A stretch of 64,000 nt of DNA. Origin: Flavobacterium ajazii (GTDB lineage Bacteria; Bacteroidota; Bacteroidia; Flavobacteriales; Flavobacteriaceae). Shown here in pieces: positions 26,303-35,208 of this stretch (position 1 is the first letter of the stretch; each line of letters starts with the position of its first letter). The notes beneath the pieces were generated by a model. That model had not been told where the DNA came from, did not search any database, and saw only the letters and a list, made by a program, of their open reading frames with translations. A program made the translations under genes and the position numbers. The stretch covers positions 186,001-250,000 of the forward strand of contig NZ_JAAEHL010000002.1 of the NCBI RefSeq assembly GCF_010614725.1. The letters are read 5' to 3'.

Positions 26303-28465
26303 ATGAAATACCTTTTTATTTTTATCAGTTTTTATTACACCTCTTTGTATTCGCAAACCAAAACGGATATAGACAGTATTTCGTATTACAACAAAGCCAT
26401 AAACGTCAGTCTTAAAAATAAACAATATGATAAAGCTGTATTGTTTACAGAACGATCTATAAACTATTGCCAAAATCATCATTTAACAGAAAATCAGGCA
26501 AATCAAACTTTTAAGCTTGGAAAAATCCACTACAACCAGTTCAATTATGACGAGGCTTTAAAACAGCTTCATAAGAGCATTACCTTATTTAATAAGCTCC
26601 CATTATCAGCAACCAAAGCACTTGCTTTATATTACATCGGAATTGTAAACACCGAAAAAAAGAATTATGAAACTGCCGAAGCATACTATAAAAAAGCAGA
26701 TGCAGTTTTCAATAAACTGAATTTAAACGACTCTCAGAATTTAAATTTACAAAAAGCAATTGAACTTAAATCCCATAAAGATTACATTTTAGCTTCCAAA
26801 ATTTTAAAAAAAATAATCCAGCTTCCGGACAATAATAATTTTTCAACACTCAGATCCGATGCTTATTATCAGCTCGGTTTAATTGCTGTACAACAAAAAA
26901 ATGATTCGGCTATTGTTTATTTTAATAAAGCACTAAAACTTTATCAAAAAAATCAGAATTTAAAACAAAAGTCAAAAATTATTCTGGCGCTAAGTCAATA
27001 TCATAAAAACAAAAAAGATTTTGAACTTGCCTTTAGCTATTTAGATGAGTACCAGCAGATCGAGAATTATATTGTAAAGCTTAAAAATGCTAAATTTGTT
27101 TTTGACGAATTCAAAAAAACAAAGAAAAATGAACTTTTAAATGACGAATTTAAAAGAAAAAGTGAAGAAACTGCACAGGTAAAAACATACCGTTATTCAA
27201 AATTAATCAGCATTTTAGCGATTGCCCTTATCTCTATTTTATCGTTACTGAGTCTGGCATTGTACAAAAACAATATTATCAGAACGCAAAACAATTTACT
27301 ATTAAAAGAAAAAAACAAAGAACTCGTAATAGCCAAAAACAAAGCTGAAGAAGCGACAAAAGCGAGATCAGAATTTCTATCTACTGTTAGCCATGAACTC
27401 CGGACACCACTAAATGCCATTAACGGAATTGCTCATATATTAATTGAAGACGACCCAAAAGAGTCCCAATTAAAATATTTAGATTCCCTGCAATTCTCCG
27501 GAAATTACCTCACAACATTTATCAATGAGATCCTTGAAATAAACAAAATTGAATCGACTAAAATTGAAATTGAAAAAATCACTTTTGATTTAAAAACACT
27601 GCTTGTCAACATTCAAAATTCATTAAAAGAATTAGCAGCTGTCAATAACAATCATTTTAAACTTGAAGTAGACGATGCTATTCCGGACAACCTTATTGGC
27701 GACAAAACTAAGCTGTCACAAATAATCCTGAACCTGATAAACAATGCTTTAAAATTCACTCAAAACGGTGAAGTGAGTGTAATCGCTAAATTAGATAATC
27801 TTGAAAACGAAAATGCTACTGTTTACTTTGAAATAACAGATACCGGAATCGGCATTCCAAAAGACAAACAAAAAAAGGTTTTTGAAAGCTTCTCACAAGG
27901 TTCTGTAGAAGTAAATCGAAAATATGGAGGAACCGGTTTGGGACTTACCATAGTCAAAAAACTAACAGAACTTTTGGGTGGAAAAATAAAACTACAAAGC
28001 GAGGTTGGCAAAGGATCTTCTTTTAGTTTAAAATTAAGTTTTGGAATAAGCGACAAACCATCAACAGATATTCCGGAAACTAAAATATACAATGACTACC
28101 AACTAAGAAACAAACTGATTTTATTGATTGAAGACAACAAAATAAATCAGATGATAACGAGGAAAATGCTGGAGAAAAAATCCATGAATTGTGAAATATT
28201 AGATACCGGCGAAGAAGCCATAGAACTAATAAAAACAAAACAATTTGACATGATTTTAATGGATGTTCACCTTCCCGGAATCAATGGAACAATTGCAACC
28301 CAACAAATTCGTGAATTTGACAAAACCACACCTATTATTGCATTAACAGCCATTTCACTTGACGAAAACAGAGATCAGCTTTTATCTTTTGGAATGAATG
28401 ACGTCATTACAAAACCCTTTGTGCCTGATGAGTTTTATAGTACAATTGCTAAATTTTTTAAATAA
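26303..28465 (+). CDS. TPR-hybrid sensor histidine kinase with receiver domain
   Basis: The 720-residue protein has a signal-type N-terminus, tetratricopeptide repeats over about 30-250 (e.g. YYIGIVNTEKKNYETAEAYY), one membrane helix at about 300-321 and a coiled coil. His364 lies in the HisKA box VSHELRTPLN. The ATPase domain has LNLINNALKF (N box), DTGIGIP and GGTGLGLTIV. The C-terminal receiver has EDN and phospho-acceptor Asp654 in ILMDVHLPG. TPRs outside the membrane probably sense protein or peptide ligands. It lies 25 bases after gap and has no paired regulator here. Confidence 0.93.
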   Translation: MKYLFIFISFYYTSLYSQTKTDIDSISYYNKAINVSLKNKQYDKAVLFTERSINYCQNHHLTENQANQTFKLGKIHYNQFNYDEALKQLHKSITLFNKLPLSATKALALYYIGIVNTEKKNYETAEAYYKKADAVFNKLNLNDSQNLNLQKAIELKSHKDYILASKILKKIIQLPDNNNFSTLRSDAYYQLGLIAVQQKNDSAIVYFNKALKLYQKNQNLKQKSKIILALSQYHKNKKDFELAFSYLDEYQQIENYIVKLKNAKFVFDEFKKTKKNELLNDEFKRKSEETAQVKTYRYSKLISILAIALISILSLLSLALYKNNIIRTQNNLLLKEKNKELVIAKNKAEEATKARSEFLSTVSHELRTPLNAINGIAHILIEDDPKESQLKYLDSLQFSGNYLTTFINEILEINKIESTKIEIEKITFDLKTLLVNIQNSLKELAAVNNNHFKLEVDDAIPDNLIGDKTKLSQIILNLINNALKFTQNGEVSVIAKLDNLENENATVYFEITDTGIGIPKDKQKKVFESFSQGSVEVNRKYGGTGLGLTIVKKLTELLGGKIKLQSEVGKGSSFSLKLSFGISDKPSTDIPETKIYNDYQLRNKLILLIEDNKINQMITRKMLEKKSMNCEILDTGEEAIELIKTKQFDMILMDVHLPGINGTIATQQIREFDKTTPIIALTAISLDENRDQLLSFGMNDVITKPFVPDEFYSTIAKFFK

Positions 28466-28470
28466 ATTAT

Positions 28471-29493
28471 CTAAAAATTTATATTATCCCTGACAAATTT
28501 CAGAATTGAAGCGTCAAAATTTTGCTGATGCCTGACAAAAGAACTTTTTATTGGCAGATAATATAATTGTAAAAGCGATCCTGAATCTTTCAGCCGCACA
28601 TAGTCTTTTTCAGTAGTAATGATTTTTTCATTCCCGGCTTTGTCCTGAATTGCCTTTAAGTCTGTTTCAGAAAAATGATGATGATCCGGAAAAGTCAGAC
28701 ACACATCATTTTCATTCTTTAAATAATCAAAAAAAGGTTTTGGCTTTGCAATTCCGGCCAAAAGCAGTTTTGGCTCTGATTTAATTTCGTTTACAGCAAT
28801 TTTTTCTCCTACATTATAAATTGCATCATCATAATCTGTAAACGTAAAATAGATTTGCTGTGAACAGTTTAGTTTTAATTTCTCCCGAATCTCACTTTGT
28901 TTTTCATCAGACAAATTCTTCGGACATTTGGTAACAACCACAATATTAGCCCGGTTGGCTCCGCTCCTGCCTTCACGCAAATTTCCGGTTGGAAGCATAA
29001 AATCATCAGCATACAAATCATCAAAAGCTGTCAGTAAAATATAAAATCCTGCTTTTACTTTTCGGTGCTGATAAGCATCATCCAGTAAAATAATTTCCGG
29101 TTTTATTTTCTGTGAAAGCAATTGCGTAATTCCGTTAGCCCGATTGGCATCAACCGCCACCTGAATGTTTGGAAATTTTTGATAAAACTGAAAAGGTTCA
29201 TCACCCAGAATTTCAGCATTTGAATTTGAATCAGCCAGAACAAAACCTTCTGATTTTCTTTTATAACCTCGACTTAAAGTGGCTACTTTGTAATTATCCG
29301 ACAATAACCGAATTAAATATTCAATTTGAGGTGTTTTACCGGTTCCGCCTACGCTAAGATTTCCAACCGCAATTACAGGAATATCAAACGAAGTAGATTT
29401 TAAAATTCCTTTATCAAAAAGGAAATTACGGATAGAAGTAATAAATCCGTATAAAATAGCGAAAGGAAAAAGGATTTTTCTAAGTAAGTTCAT
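28471..29493 (-). CDS. lpxK: Tetraacyldisaccharide 4'-kinase
   Basis: LpxK phosphorylates the 4' position of the lipid A disaccharide at the inner membrane. The N-terminal membrane anchor (about 1-25) is followed by the P-loop GNLSVGGTGKTP near 43-54. TLSRGYKRKSEGF, LGDEPFQFYQKFP, VDANRANG and LLDDAYQHRKVKAG are all standard for the family. At 340 residues it is full length. It is convergent with the sensor kinase gene (5-base gap) and four bases downstream of the toxin gene. Confidence 0.95.
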   Translation of the reverse strand: MNLLRKILFPFAILYGFITSIRNFLFDKGILKSTSFDIPVIAVGNLSVGGTGKTPQIEYLIRLLSDNYKVATLSRGYKRKSEGFVLADSNSNAEILGDEPFQFYQKFPNIQVAVDANRANGITQLLSQKIKPEIILLDDAYQHRKVKAGFYILLTAFDDLYADDFMLPTGNLREGRSGANRANIVVVTKCPKNLSDEKQSEIREKLKLNCSQQIYFTFTDYDDAIYNVGEKIAVNEIKSEPKLLLAGIAKPKPFFDYLKNENDVCLTFPDHHHFSETDLKAIQDKAGNEKIITTEKDYVRLKDSGSLLQLYYLPIKSSFVRHQQNFDASILKFVRDNINF

Positions 29494-29497
29494 AAAG

Positions 29498-29779
29498 TTA
29501 TTTATCTGAATAATGTCCCATTGCGGAAATTACAAAAACGGTTACAATATCCTCCTGCACTTTATATATAATTCTGTCTTTAGAGTTTATTTCTCTCGAC
29601 CAAAAACCACTTAGTCCGTATTTTAATGCTTCCGGTTTTCCAACGCCTTCATAAGGAGTTTCACTAAGTTCTTCTAATATTTGAGTGATTTTTTTAATAC
29701 TGGCCTGATTACCTGCTTTAAAATGTTTCTTTAAATGTGCTTCAGCTAATTTTTCTATTTTAAGCCCAAACTTCCCCAT
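29498..29779 (-). CDS. YoeB/Txe family ribosome-dependent mRNA interferase toxin
   Basis: The 93-residue basic protein follows the RelE/YoeB fold order. The helical start LKKHFKAGNQASIKKITQILEE leads to the diagnostic GVGKPEALKYGLSGFWSREI (Glu, Arg of the active site), then DRIIYKV and the C-terminal GHYSD, where His and Tyr are the usual catalytic pair. Family toxins cleave mRNA at the ribosome during translation. The start overlaps the antitoxin stop by 25 bases, a coupling seen in type II pairs. It sits tightly before lpxK, so read-through into an essential gene is likely. Confidence 0.88.
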   Translation of the reverse strand: MGKFGLKIEKLAEAHLKKHFKAGNQASIKKITQILEELSETPYEGVGKPEALKYGLSGFWSREINSKDRIIYKVQEDIVTVFVISAMGHYSDK

Positions 29780-30003
29780 ACATCTTTTGGATCAACATCA
29801 GTATAATCACCTCTTTTTGCTGATTCTAAAACCATTTTTACAAATTCAGGATTATAGGGGCTGTTTTTTTTTATAAGTTTCTTTGAATCTGTTTCTACAA
29901 TCTCTACTCCATCAGCTCCTTTAACAAAAGCTTCAGACAAAATAGCCATAAAAGCTTTTCCTGCTTTAGTACGTTCGTTAATTTTTATTGTTACTGTAGT
30001 CAT
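29755..30003 (-). CDS. Type II antitoxin, DUF2683 family
   Basis: The 82-residue protein begins MTTVTIKINERTKAGKAFMA and has a short, charged C-terminal half with a YNPEF / DVDPKDVWGSLG ending. I take this as the antitoxin of the overlapping YoeB toxin from gene order and size. It is not YefM-like in sequence; the N-terminus looks like a short beta strand then helix, as in ribbon-helix-helix or DUF2683 proteins. A frame extension to 30084 is unlikely because the ATG at 30001-30003 gives the family N-terminus and the region upstream holds the operator boxes. Confidence 0.78.
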   Translation of the reverse strand: MTTVTIKINERTKAGKAFMAILSEAFVKGADGVEIVETDSKKLIKKNSPYNPEFVKMVLESAKRGDYTDVDPKDVWGSLGLK

Positions 30004-30022
30004 ATCGATTGATTTAGAATTA

Positions 30023-30065
30023 CAAATATACAAAATATGCATTATTAATGTAAATAATATGCATT
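30023..30065 (-). promoter_or_regulatory. Promoter and twin operator boxes of the toxin-antitoxin operon
   Basis: On the minus strand TATATTTG at 30023-30030 matches the -7 consensus 19 bases before the antitoxin ATG. Two copies of AATATGCATT lie at 30034-30043 and 30056-30065, exactly 22 bases apart, about two turns of DNA, around the expected -33 region. They fit autoregulation by the antitoxin or toxin-antitoxin complex. Confidence 0.55.
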
Positions 30066-30127
30066 CAGCAAAGGTCAACTTCAAACAAATTCGTTAATTT
30101 GTTAATACAAATAATGAAAATTTAAAG

Positions 30128-31222
30128 ATGAAAATCAAAAATATAATAGACGTTCTTGAAGAAATGGCTCCTTTGGCCTATGCTGAAGATTTTGACAATG
30201 TTGGGCTTTTAGTCGGGAATTCAGAAACTGAAACCACCGGGGTTTTGATTTGCCATGATGCTTTAGAGGCAGTAATTGACGAAGCCATTACCAAAAACTG
30301 TAATCTGGTGGTTTGTTTTCATCCAATATTATTCTCCGGAATCAAAAAAATCACCGGCAAAAACTATGTCGAACGTGCCATTTTAAAAGCCATCAAAAAC
30401 GATATTGCTATTTATGCCGTTCATACTGCTTTAGATAATCATTCGCAGGGAGTAAACAAAATATTTTGTGATGCATTAGGCTTAATCAATTCAAAGATTT
30501 TGATTCCTAAGCAGAATTTCATTCAAAAACTAGTTACTTACACAGTTCCCGAAAATGCACAAAAAGTACGTCTGGCACTGTTTGAAGCCGGAGCCGGAAC
30601 AATTGGCAATTATGAAAACTGCAGTTTTAACTCAAACGGAACCGGAACTTACAAAGGCAATTCTGAAAGCAATCCTGTAATTGGAGAACGCCACGAATTA
30701 ACAGAAACAGAGGAAATAAAAATTGAAGTTACTTTTGAAAAATATTTACAATCCAGAATCTTAAAAGCGCTTTTTGCGAATCATGTTTACGAAGAAGTGG
30801 CTTATGAAATTTATGATTTACAAAATTCGCATCAAAACATTGGTTTAGGAATGATTGGTGAATTTGAAACCGAAATGGATGAAAAAGAGTTTCTGCATTT
30901 TGTAAAAGATAAAATGGTTGCTGACGGAATCCGACATTCAGCCTTTACAGGAAAAAAAATAAAAAAAGTAGCTGTTTTGGGCGGTTCGGGAAGTTTTGCC
31001 ATTCGAAACGCCATCAACGCAGGAGCAGATGCTTTTTTAACTGCTGATTTAAAATATCATCAGTTTTATGAAGCCGAAAACAAGTTACTTTTGGCCGATA
31101 TTGGTCATTTTGAGAGCGAACGCTATACAAAAAATTATATTGTTGATTATCTTAGGAAAAAAATCCTTAATTTTGCCATCATTTTATCAGAAGAAAATAC
31201 AAATCCAGTTAAGTACTTATAG
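30128..31222 (+). CDS. Nif3-like dinuclear metal centre protein
   Basis: The 364-residue protein belongs to the Nif3 / YbgI family (GTP cyclohydrolase I type 2-like). It shows DNVGLLVGNS and CFHPILFSGIKKITG (metal-binding His), VHTALDNHSQGVN, and the C-terminal metal motif in LADIGHFESERY. The length indicates the longer type, with a central PII/CutA-like insert at about 128-230. The hexameric family has no firmly established function. It lies 124 bases from the divergent toxin-antitoxin operon and is followed four bases later by the coiled-coil gene. Confidence 0.9.
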   Translation: MKIKNIIDVLEEMAPLAYAEDFDNVGLLVGNSETETTGVLICHDALEAVIDEAITKNCNLVVCFHPILFSGIKKITGKNYVERAILKAIKNDIAIYAVHTALDNHSQGVNKIFCDALGLINSKILIPKQNFIQKLVTYTVPENAQKVRLALFEAGAGTIGNYENCSFNSNGTGTYKGNSESNPVIGERHELTETEEIKIEVTFEKYLQSRILKALFANHVYEEVAYEIYDLQNSHQNIGLGMIGEFETEMDEKEFLHFVKDKMVADGIRHSAFTGKKIKKVAVLGGSGSFAIRNAINAGADAFLTADLKYHQFYEAENKLLLADIGHFESERYTKNYIVDYLRKKILNFAIILSEENTNPVKYL

Positions 31223-31225
31223 AAT

Positions 31226-32005
31226 ATGACGAATACGAAAGAATTAAGTGTTGAGGACAAGTTAAGAGCCATATACGATTTACAGCTTATTGACTCAAGA
31301 ATTGACGAAATTAGAAACGTACGAGGAGAACTGCCTTTAGAAGTTGAAGATTTAGAAGATGAAGTTGCAGGTCTGAACACTCGTTCAGAGAAACTGAAAG
31401 GTGAACTAGAAGTGATTGAAGAGCAAATCAAAGCAAAGAAAATTGCAATTGAGGAGCACAAAGAGGTTATCAAAAAATACACAAAACAACAAGAATCTGT
31501 TCGTAATAACAGAGAATTTAATTCTTTGACAAAAGAAGTTGAATTTCAGGAATTAGAAATTCAGCTGGCTGAAAAACAAATCAAAGAAATGAAAGCTTCT
31601 ATTGAGCACAAGAAAGAAGTTATTTCAAATCTAAAAGAAAAATTAGAAGCTAAAAGCTCACACTTAAAACATAAAAAATCAGAGTTAGATGCTATTATGG
31701 CTGAGACTCAAAAAGAAGAAATTTTCTTAACTGAGAAATCTGCTGAATATGCCGCACAAATCGAAGACAGATTATTGGCAGCTTACAACAGAATCAGAAG
31801 CAGTGTTCGTAATGGTTTAGCTGTTGTGTCTATCGAAAGAGGAGCTTCTGCCGGATCATTCTTCACAATTCCTCCACAGACTCAGGTAGAAATTGCTTCA
31901 AGAAAGAAAATCATAACGGATGAGCATTCTGGAAGAATCTTAGTTGACAGCGCACTTGCTGATGAAGAGAGAGAGAAAATGGAACAATTGTTCGCTAAAA
32001 TCTAA
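31226..32005 (+). CDS. Coiled-coil protein of the C4 zinc-ribbon (DUF164) family, cysteines missing
   Basis: The 259-residue protein is mostly a long coiled coil (about 10-185, Glu/Lys-rich heptads), followed by a C-terminal domain. That domain reads RGASAGSFFTIPPQTQ and ITDEHSGRILVD, where relatives carry two CxxC pairs that bind zinc. All four cysteine positions are Ser, Ala, Thr or Ser here, while the surrounding residues (IPPQ, GRILVD) are preserved. The fold therefore probably survives without zinc. Its place behind the Nif3-like gene (four-base gap) matches the usual pairing of these two families. Confidence 0.86.
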   Translation: MTNTKELSVEDKLRAIYDLQLIDSRIDEIRNVRGELPLEVEDLEDEVAGLNTRSEKLKGELEVIEEQIKAKKIAIEEHKEVIKKYTKQQESVRNNREFNSLTKEVEFQELEIQLAEKQIKEMKASIEHKKEVISNLKEKLEAKSSHLKHKKSELDAIMAETQKEEIFLTEKSAEYAAQIEDRLLAAYNRIRSSVRNGLAVVSIERGASAGSFFTIPPQTQVEIASRKKIITDEHSGRILVDSALADEEREKMEQLFAKI

Positions 32006-32013
32006 ATAAAATT

Positions 32014-32041
32014 GTCCCGATCAACATCGGGACTTTTTTTT
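32014..32041 (+). terminator. Rho-independent terminator of the Nif3 operon
   Basis: GTCCCGAT (32014-32021) and ATCGGGAC (32026-32033) pair perfectly around CAAC, followed by eight T residues. It begins nine bases after the coiled-coil gene stop. Confidence 0.9.
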
Positions 32042-32060
32042 ACCATAAATTTTACCAGGT

Positions 32061-32924
32061 TTGGGACTTAAAAAAGGAATTCGTTTTATTACATTAAAAT
32101 CGGTTGGACAATATATTAACTTACTTAGTTATATCCGCCCACAAAAAGCTGTTGAACTTTCTTATGCGCTTTTCAGCCAGCCACGTGATGGCAGACTGCA
32201 AAAAGAAAAACTGCCAAAAATCCTAAGAAACACAGAAACAGAAACGTTTCATCATAACGAACACCATTTTCAAACCTATATCTGGAAAGGAAACGAAACC
32301 AAAATCTTATTGGTTCACGGTTGGGAAAGCAATTCATCAAGATGGAAAAAAACGCTTCCGCATCTTCAAAAATCCGGAAGCACCATTATCGCTCTTGATG
32401 CACCTGCTCACGGACAAAGCAGCGGAAAGGAATTTAATGTTCCGCTTTATGCTGAATTTATCAATAAAGCGGTAGAAAAATACCAGCCGGATATTATCAT
32501 CGGGCATTCTATCGGGGGTGCAGCCTGTGTGTACCATCAATATTTGTTTCCAAATACCAGCATTAATAAAATGGTTATTTTAGGAGCACCGTCAGACCTA
32601 AAAACGCTGATTGATAATTATGTATCGATGCTGAGTTTAAATACCAGGATGTTTTCGCTTTTAGAAAATCGTTTTTTAACGCATTTCAATTTTAAACTCG
32701 AAGATTTCTCCGGACAAAAATTTGCTTCTCAATTCAATATTCCGGGGTTAATTGCTCATGACACAACAGACAAAATTGTTGCTTTTGAAGAAGGGAAAAA
32801 AATCGCCAGCAACTGGAAAAACAGTCAGTTTATAGAAACCAAAGGGTTAGGTCACGGCATGCACGATGATGAATTGTATCAAAAAGTGATTGCCTTTTTG
32901 TTTTCTTCGAAAGGTTCAGAATAG
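32061..32924 (+). CDS. Alpha/beta hydrolase
   Basis: The 287-residue protein begins at a TTG, with MGLKKGIRF as the family-typical start. The hydrolase pattern is clear: HGWESN (oxyanion region), DAPAHGQSSG, the nucleophile elbow GHSIGG, the acid in HDTTDKIV and the base in GLGHGMHDD. No signal peptide is evident, so it is cytoplasmic. The substrate is not predictable. The terminator just upstream and the AT-rich tail after it suggest a single-gene unit. Confidence 0.85.
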   Translation: MGLKKGIRFITLKSVGQYINLLSYIRPQKAVELSYALFSQPRDGRLQKEKLPKILRNTETETFHHNEHHFQTYIWKGNETKILLVHGWESNSSRWKKTLPHLQKSGSTIIALDAPAHGQSSGKEFNVPLYAEFINKAVEKYQPDIIIGHSIGGAACVYHQYLFPNTSINKMVILGAPSDLKTLIDNYVSMLSLNTRMFSLLENRFLTHFNFKLEDFSGQKFASQFNIPGLIAHDTTDKIVAFEEGKKIASNWKNSQFIETKGLGHGMHDDELYQKVIAFLFSSKGSE

Positions 32925-32988
32925 CAAAGGTTCAAAGGAACAAAGACTCGTTATATCTTACTTCTAACTTAATTCATAACTCAAAAAA

Positions 32989-33336
32989 ATGATAGCTGTA
33001 ATTTTTGAAGTCATCCCAAACGAAGGTAAAAAAGAAGAATATTTAGATATTGCTGTAAGTCTAAAGCCTGAATTAAATCGTATTGAAGGATTTATTTCTA
33101 TTGAACGTTTTCAGAGTCTGAGTGACCCTGGAAAAATTCTGTCTTTATCGTTTTGGAAAAACGAAGAAAGTATTCAACAATGGAGAAATCTAGAAATGCA
33201 CCGCCAAGCTCAGGAAAAAGGCAGAAATAAAATCTTTAAAGATTATCATTTACGAATTGCAACCGTAATTCGTGATTATGGAATGTTTGAAAGAAATGAG
33301 ACTCCTGAAGACAGCAAAGAATTTCATCATAAATAG
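32989..33336 (+). CDS. Antibiotic biosynthesis monooxygenase (ABM) fold protein
   Basis: The 115-residue protein has the dimeric ferredoxin-like ABM fold: MIAVIFEVIPNEGK, then LKPELNRIEGFISIERFQS, LSLSFWKNEESIQQWRN and HRQAQEKGRNKIFKDYHLRI. Members include heme-degrading and quinone monooxygenases, plus many with no known role. The Trp/His pattern here does not identify a cofactor. It appears to be expressed alone, between simple-repeat gaps. Confidence 0.82.
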   Translation: MIAVIFEVIPNEGKKEEYLDIAVSLKPELNRIEGFISIERFQSLSDPGKILSLSFWKNEESIQQWRNLEMHRQAQEKGRNKIFKDYHLRIATVIRDYGMFERNETPEDSKEFHHK

Positions 33337-33339
33337 GAC

Positions 33340-33440
33340 AATCAAAGTCATAGAGAAACAGAAATCTATTTAAAATTTCTAAATTCAAACCAAATCTAAA
33401 ATTCTAAGTAGCCCAGCAATCTAAGAAGTCTAAAATTTGA
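33340..33440. repeat. Simple intergenic repeat tract
   Basis: The gap is rich in repeated AAATCTAAAATTCTAA-like units (for example near 33394 and 33424) with no open frame or T-tailed hairpin. Similar tracts fill several other gaps here (32925-32988, 34267-34310). Confidence 0.4.
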
Positions 33441-33453
33441 CTAATTTTGTATC

Positions 33454-34266
33454 ATGGAAGAAAATCTAAAACGCCTTAACAAATTCATTGGAGAAACCGG
33501 TTATTGTTCACGCCGGGAAGCAGACAAACTGATCGAAGAAGGACGAGTAACCATAAACGGTTCTGTACCCGAAATGGGGACCAAAGTTTCACCTGATGAC
33601 GAAGTGCGCATAGACGGAAAACTAATCGTTGAAAAACACGAAAAAATGATTTATCTGGCTTTCAACAAACCGGTCGGAATTGAATGCACCACCAATCTGG
33701 AAGTCAAAAACAACATTGTCGATTATATCAATTACCCAAAACGTATTTTCCCGATCGGAAGACTGGATAAGGCCAGTGAAGGTCTGATTTTTATGACTAA
33801 TGACGGTGATATCGTAAACAAGATTTTGCGCGCCCGTAACAATCACGAAAAAGAATATACTGTAACCGTAAACAAACCGATAACCGACCGTTTTATACAA
33901 CGCATGGGCAACGGAGTTCCTATTTTAGATACCGTTACCAAAAAATGCAAAGTAGAACAAATCAGTAAATATACTTTTAAAATTATCCTGACTCAAGGTT
34001 TGAACCGTCAGATTCGTAGAATGTCTGAGTATTTAGGATATGAAGTTACTGCACTGAAACGTATCCGGATTATCAATATCTCGCTGGATGTTCCCGTTGG
34101 TCGCTACAGGGATTTAACCGATGCTGAAATCAAAGAATTAAATCAGTTAATCGAGCCTTCCAGTAAAACGGAAGAGGCAAGTTTTCCCAAACCTGAACCG
34201 GCTACAAGAAGAGCTGGATTCATTTCGAAACACGATCCCCGATTTAAAAAAAGAGGAGATCGTTAA
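33454..34266 (+). CDS. rluF: 23S rRNA pseudouridine synthase RluF type
   Basis: The 270-residue enzyme has an N-terminal S4 RNA-binding domain (LNKFIGETGYCSRREADKLI) and a pseudouridine synthase domain. The catalytic Asp lies in GRLDKASEGLIFMTNDGD, and QGLNRQIRRMSEYLG follows. The RNNHEKEYTV and GNGVPILDT blocks point to RluF, which modifies U2604 of 23S rRNA in E. coli. A Lys/Arg-rich tail (about 230-270) is extra to the core. The substrate assignment rests on family similarity. Confidence 0.9.
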   Translation: MEENLKRLNKFIGETGYCSRREADKLIEEGRVTINGSVPEMGTKVSPDDEVRIDGKLIVEKHEKMIYLAFNKPVGIECTTNLEVKNNIVDYINYPKRIFPIGRLDKASEGLIFMTNDGDIVNKILRARNNHEKEYTVTVNKPITDRFIQRMGNGVPILDTVTKKCKVEQISKYTFKIILTQGLNRQIRRMSEYLGYEVTALKRIRIINISLDVPVGRYRDLTDAEIKELNQLIEPSSKTEEASFPKPEPATRRAGFISKHDPRFKKRGDR

Positions 34267-34391
34267 CAGTAAAGTTGAAAGTTTAAAAGTCCTAAAGTCA
34301 AAAGAAACAAGACCTTGAATATCTATTGAATATAAGCATTTTAGATTGTTTCGTTTAATCTCAAAACACAACATTGTTTCATTTCTGGCAC

Positions 34392-34443
34392 TTAGTGTTA
34401 TATAAAAAATATTTATTTATACGCATAAATGATATAACACTAA
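34392..34443. repeat. Inverted repeat between convergent genes
   Basis: TTAGTGTTATAT (34392-34403) and ATATAACACTAA (34432-34443) are a perfect 12-bp pair with 28 bases between. It lies between convergent rluF and the LytTR regulator. It has no GC-rich stem or T tract, so a terminator role is doubtful. Confidence 0.55.
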
Positions 34444-34461
34444 AATACTCAAAAACAAATT

Positions 34462-35208
34462 TTATTTCAATACTCTAAAGTGTTTTACAAAGTCTTTGTA
34501 TTTGTCACTTAAGGTAACTTTATGTTTTCCTTTTAAGACAATCAAATTATCATTTACAATTATTTCCTCTATTTTACTGGCGTTTACAATATAATTTCGG
34601 TGGGTCTGAAAAAATTCCGACGGATCCAGAAGCTGAATGATTTTGGTCAGTGAAATTAAAATGACAAATTTTTCTGTTTCGGTTATGATGTTACAATAGC
34701 GGTCTTCGACTTCTATGTACACAATATCCCTGATTTGAACTTTCTTCAAGGATTTATTTTTTTTAATAAACAGCGAATCGTTACTGACAACAGCATTTTG
34801 ATCTTCGCTATGGAAAGCATTGGTTTGTCCGTAAAACTTTTCGACTGCCATTTCAAGTGCATATAAAATTTCAAGCTCATTGAATGGTTTCAACAAAAAG
34901 CTAAAAGGTTTGGTCAATTTAGCCCTTTCGAAAACCTGACGGTCTTTTGAACTGGTTAAAAAAACAAATGGTTTTACGCTATTGGGAACAATATTTATGG
35001 TTTCTGCAAAGGTAATTCCGTCCGGTTTTCCGTCTAAAAAAACATCGATAACCACGATGTCAATTTCTTTTTGATAAAATAGCGTTAATGCATCCTGATA
35101 CGTACGGGCAATCCCGGCAATGTTATAATTATTTTCAGTAAGTACTTTTACAAGTGCGTCGCTTTCTTCCTGTGTATCTTCGACAATAAGTACATTTATA
35201 TTATCCAT
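34462..35208 (-). CDS. LytTR family response regulator
   Basis: The 248-residue protein has an N-terminal receiver with the acidic pair in VEDTQEES, phospho-acceptor Asp55 in VVIDVFLDG, and Lys in LLKPF. The C-terminal LytTR DNA-binding domain (about 145-245) carries VYIEVEDRYCNIITE and FFQTHRNYIVNASKIEEI. LytTR regulators bind paired direct repeats; none were identified here. Its start lies inside the kinase gene (8-base overlap), making the two a coupled two-component pair. Confidence 0.93.
   Translation of the reverse strand: MDNINVLIVEDTQEESDALVKVLTENNYNIAGIARTYQDALTLFYQKEIDIVVIDVFLDGKPDGITFAETINIVPNSVKPFVFLTSSKDRQVFERAKLTKPFSFLLKPFNELEILYALEMAVEKFYGQTNAFHSEDQNAVVSNDSLFIKKNKSLKKVQIRDIVYIEVEDRYCNIITETEKFVILISLTKIIQLLDPSEFFQTHRNYIVNASKIEEIIVNDNLIVLKGKHKVTLSDKYKDFVKHFRVLK

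Noticed and set aside
30004..30084. Longer antitoxin frame
   Set aside because: It would run through the promoter and twin boxes; the ATG at 30001-30003 gives the family N-terminus.
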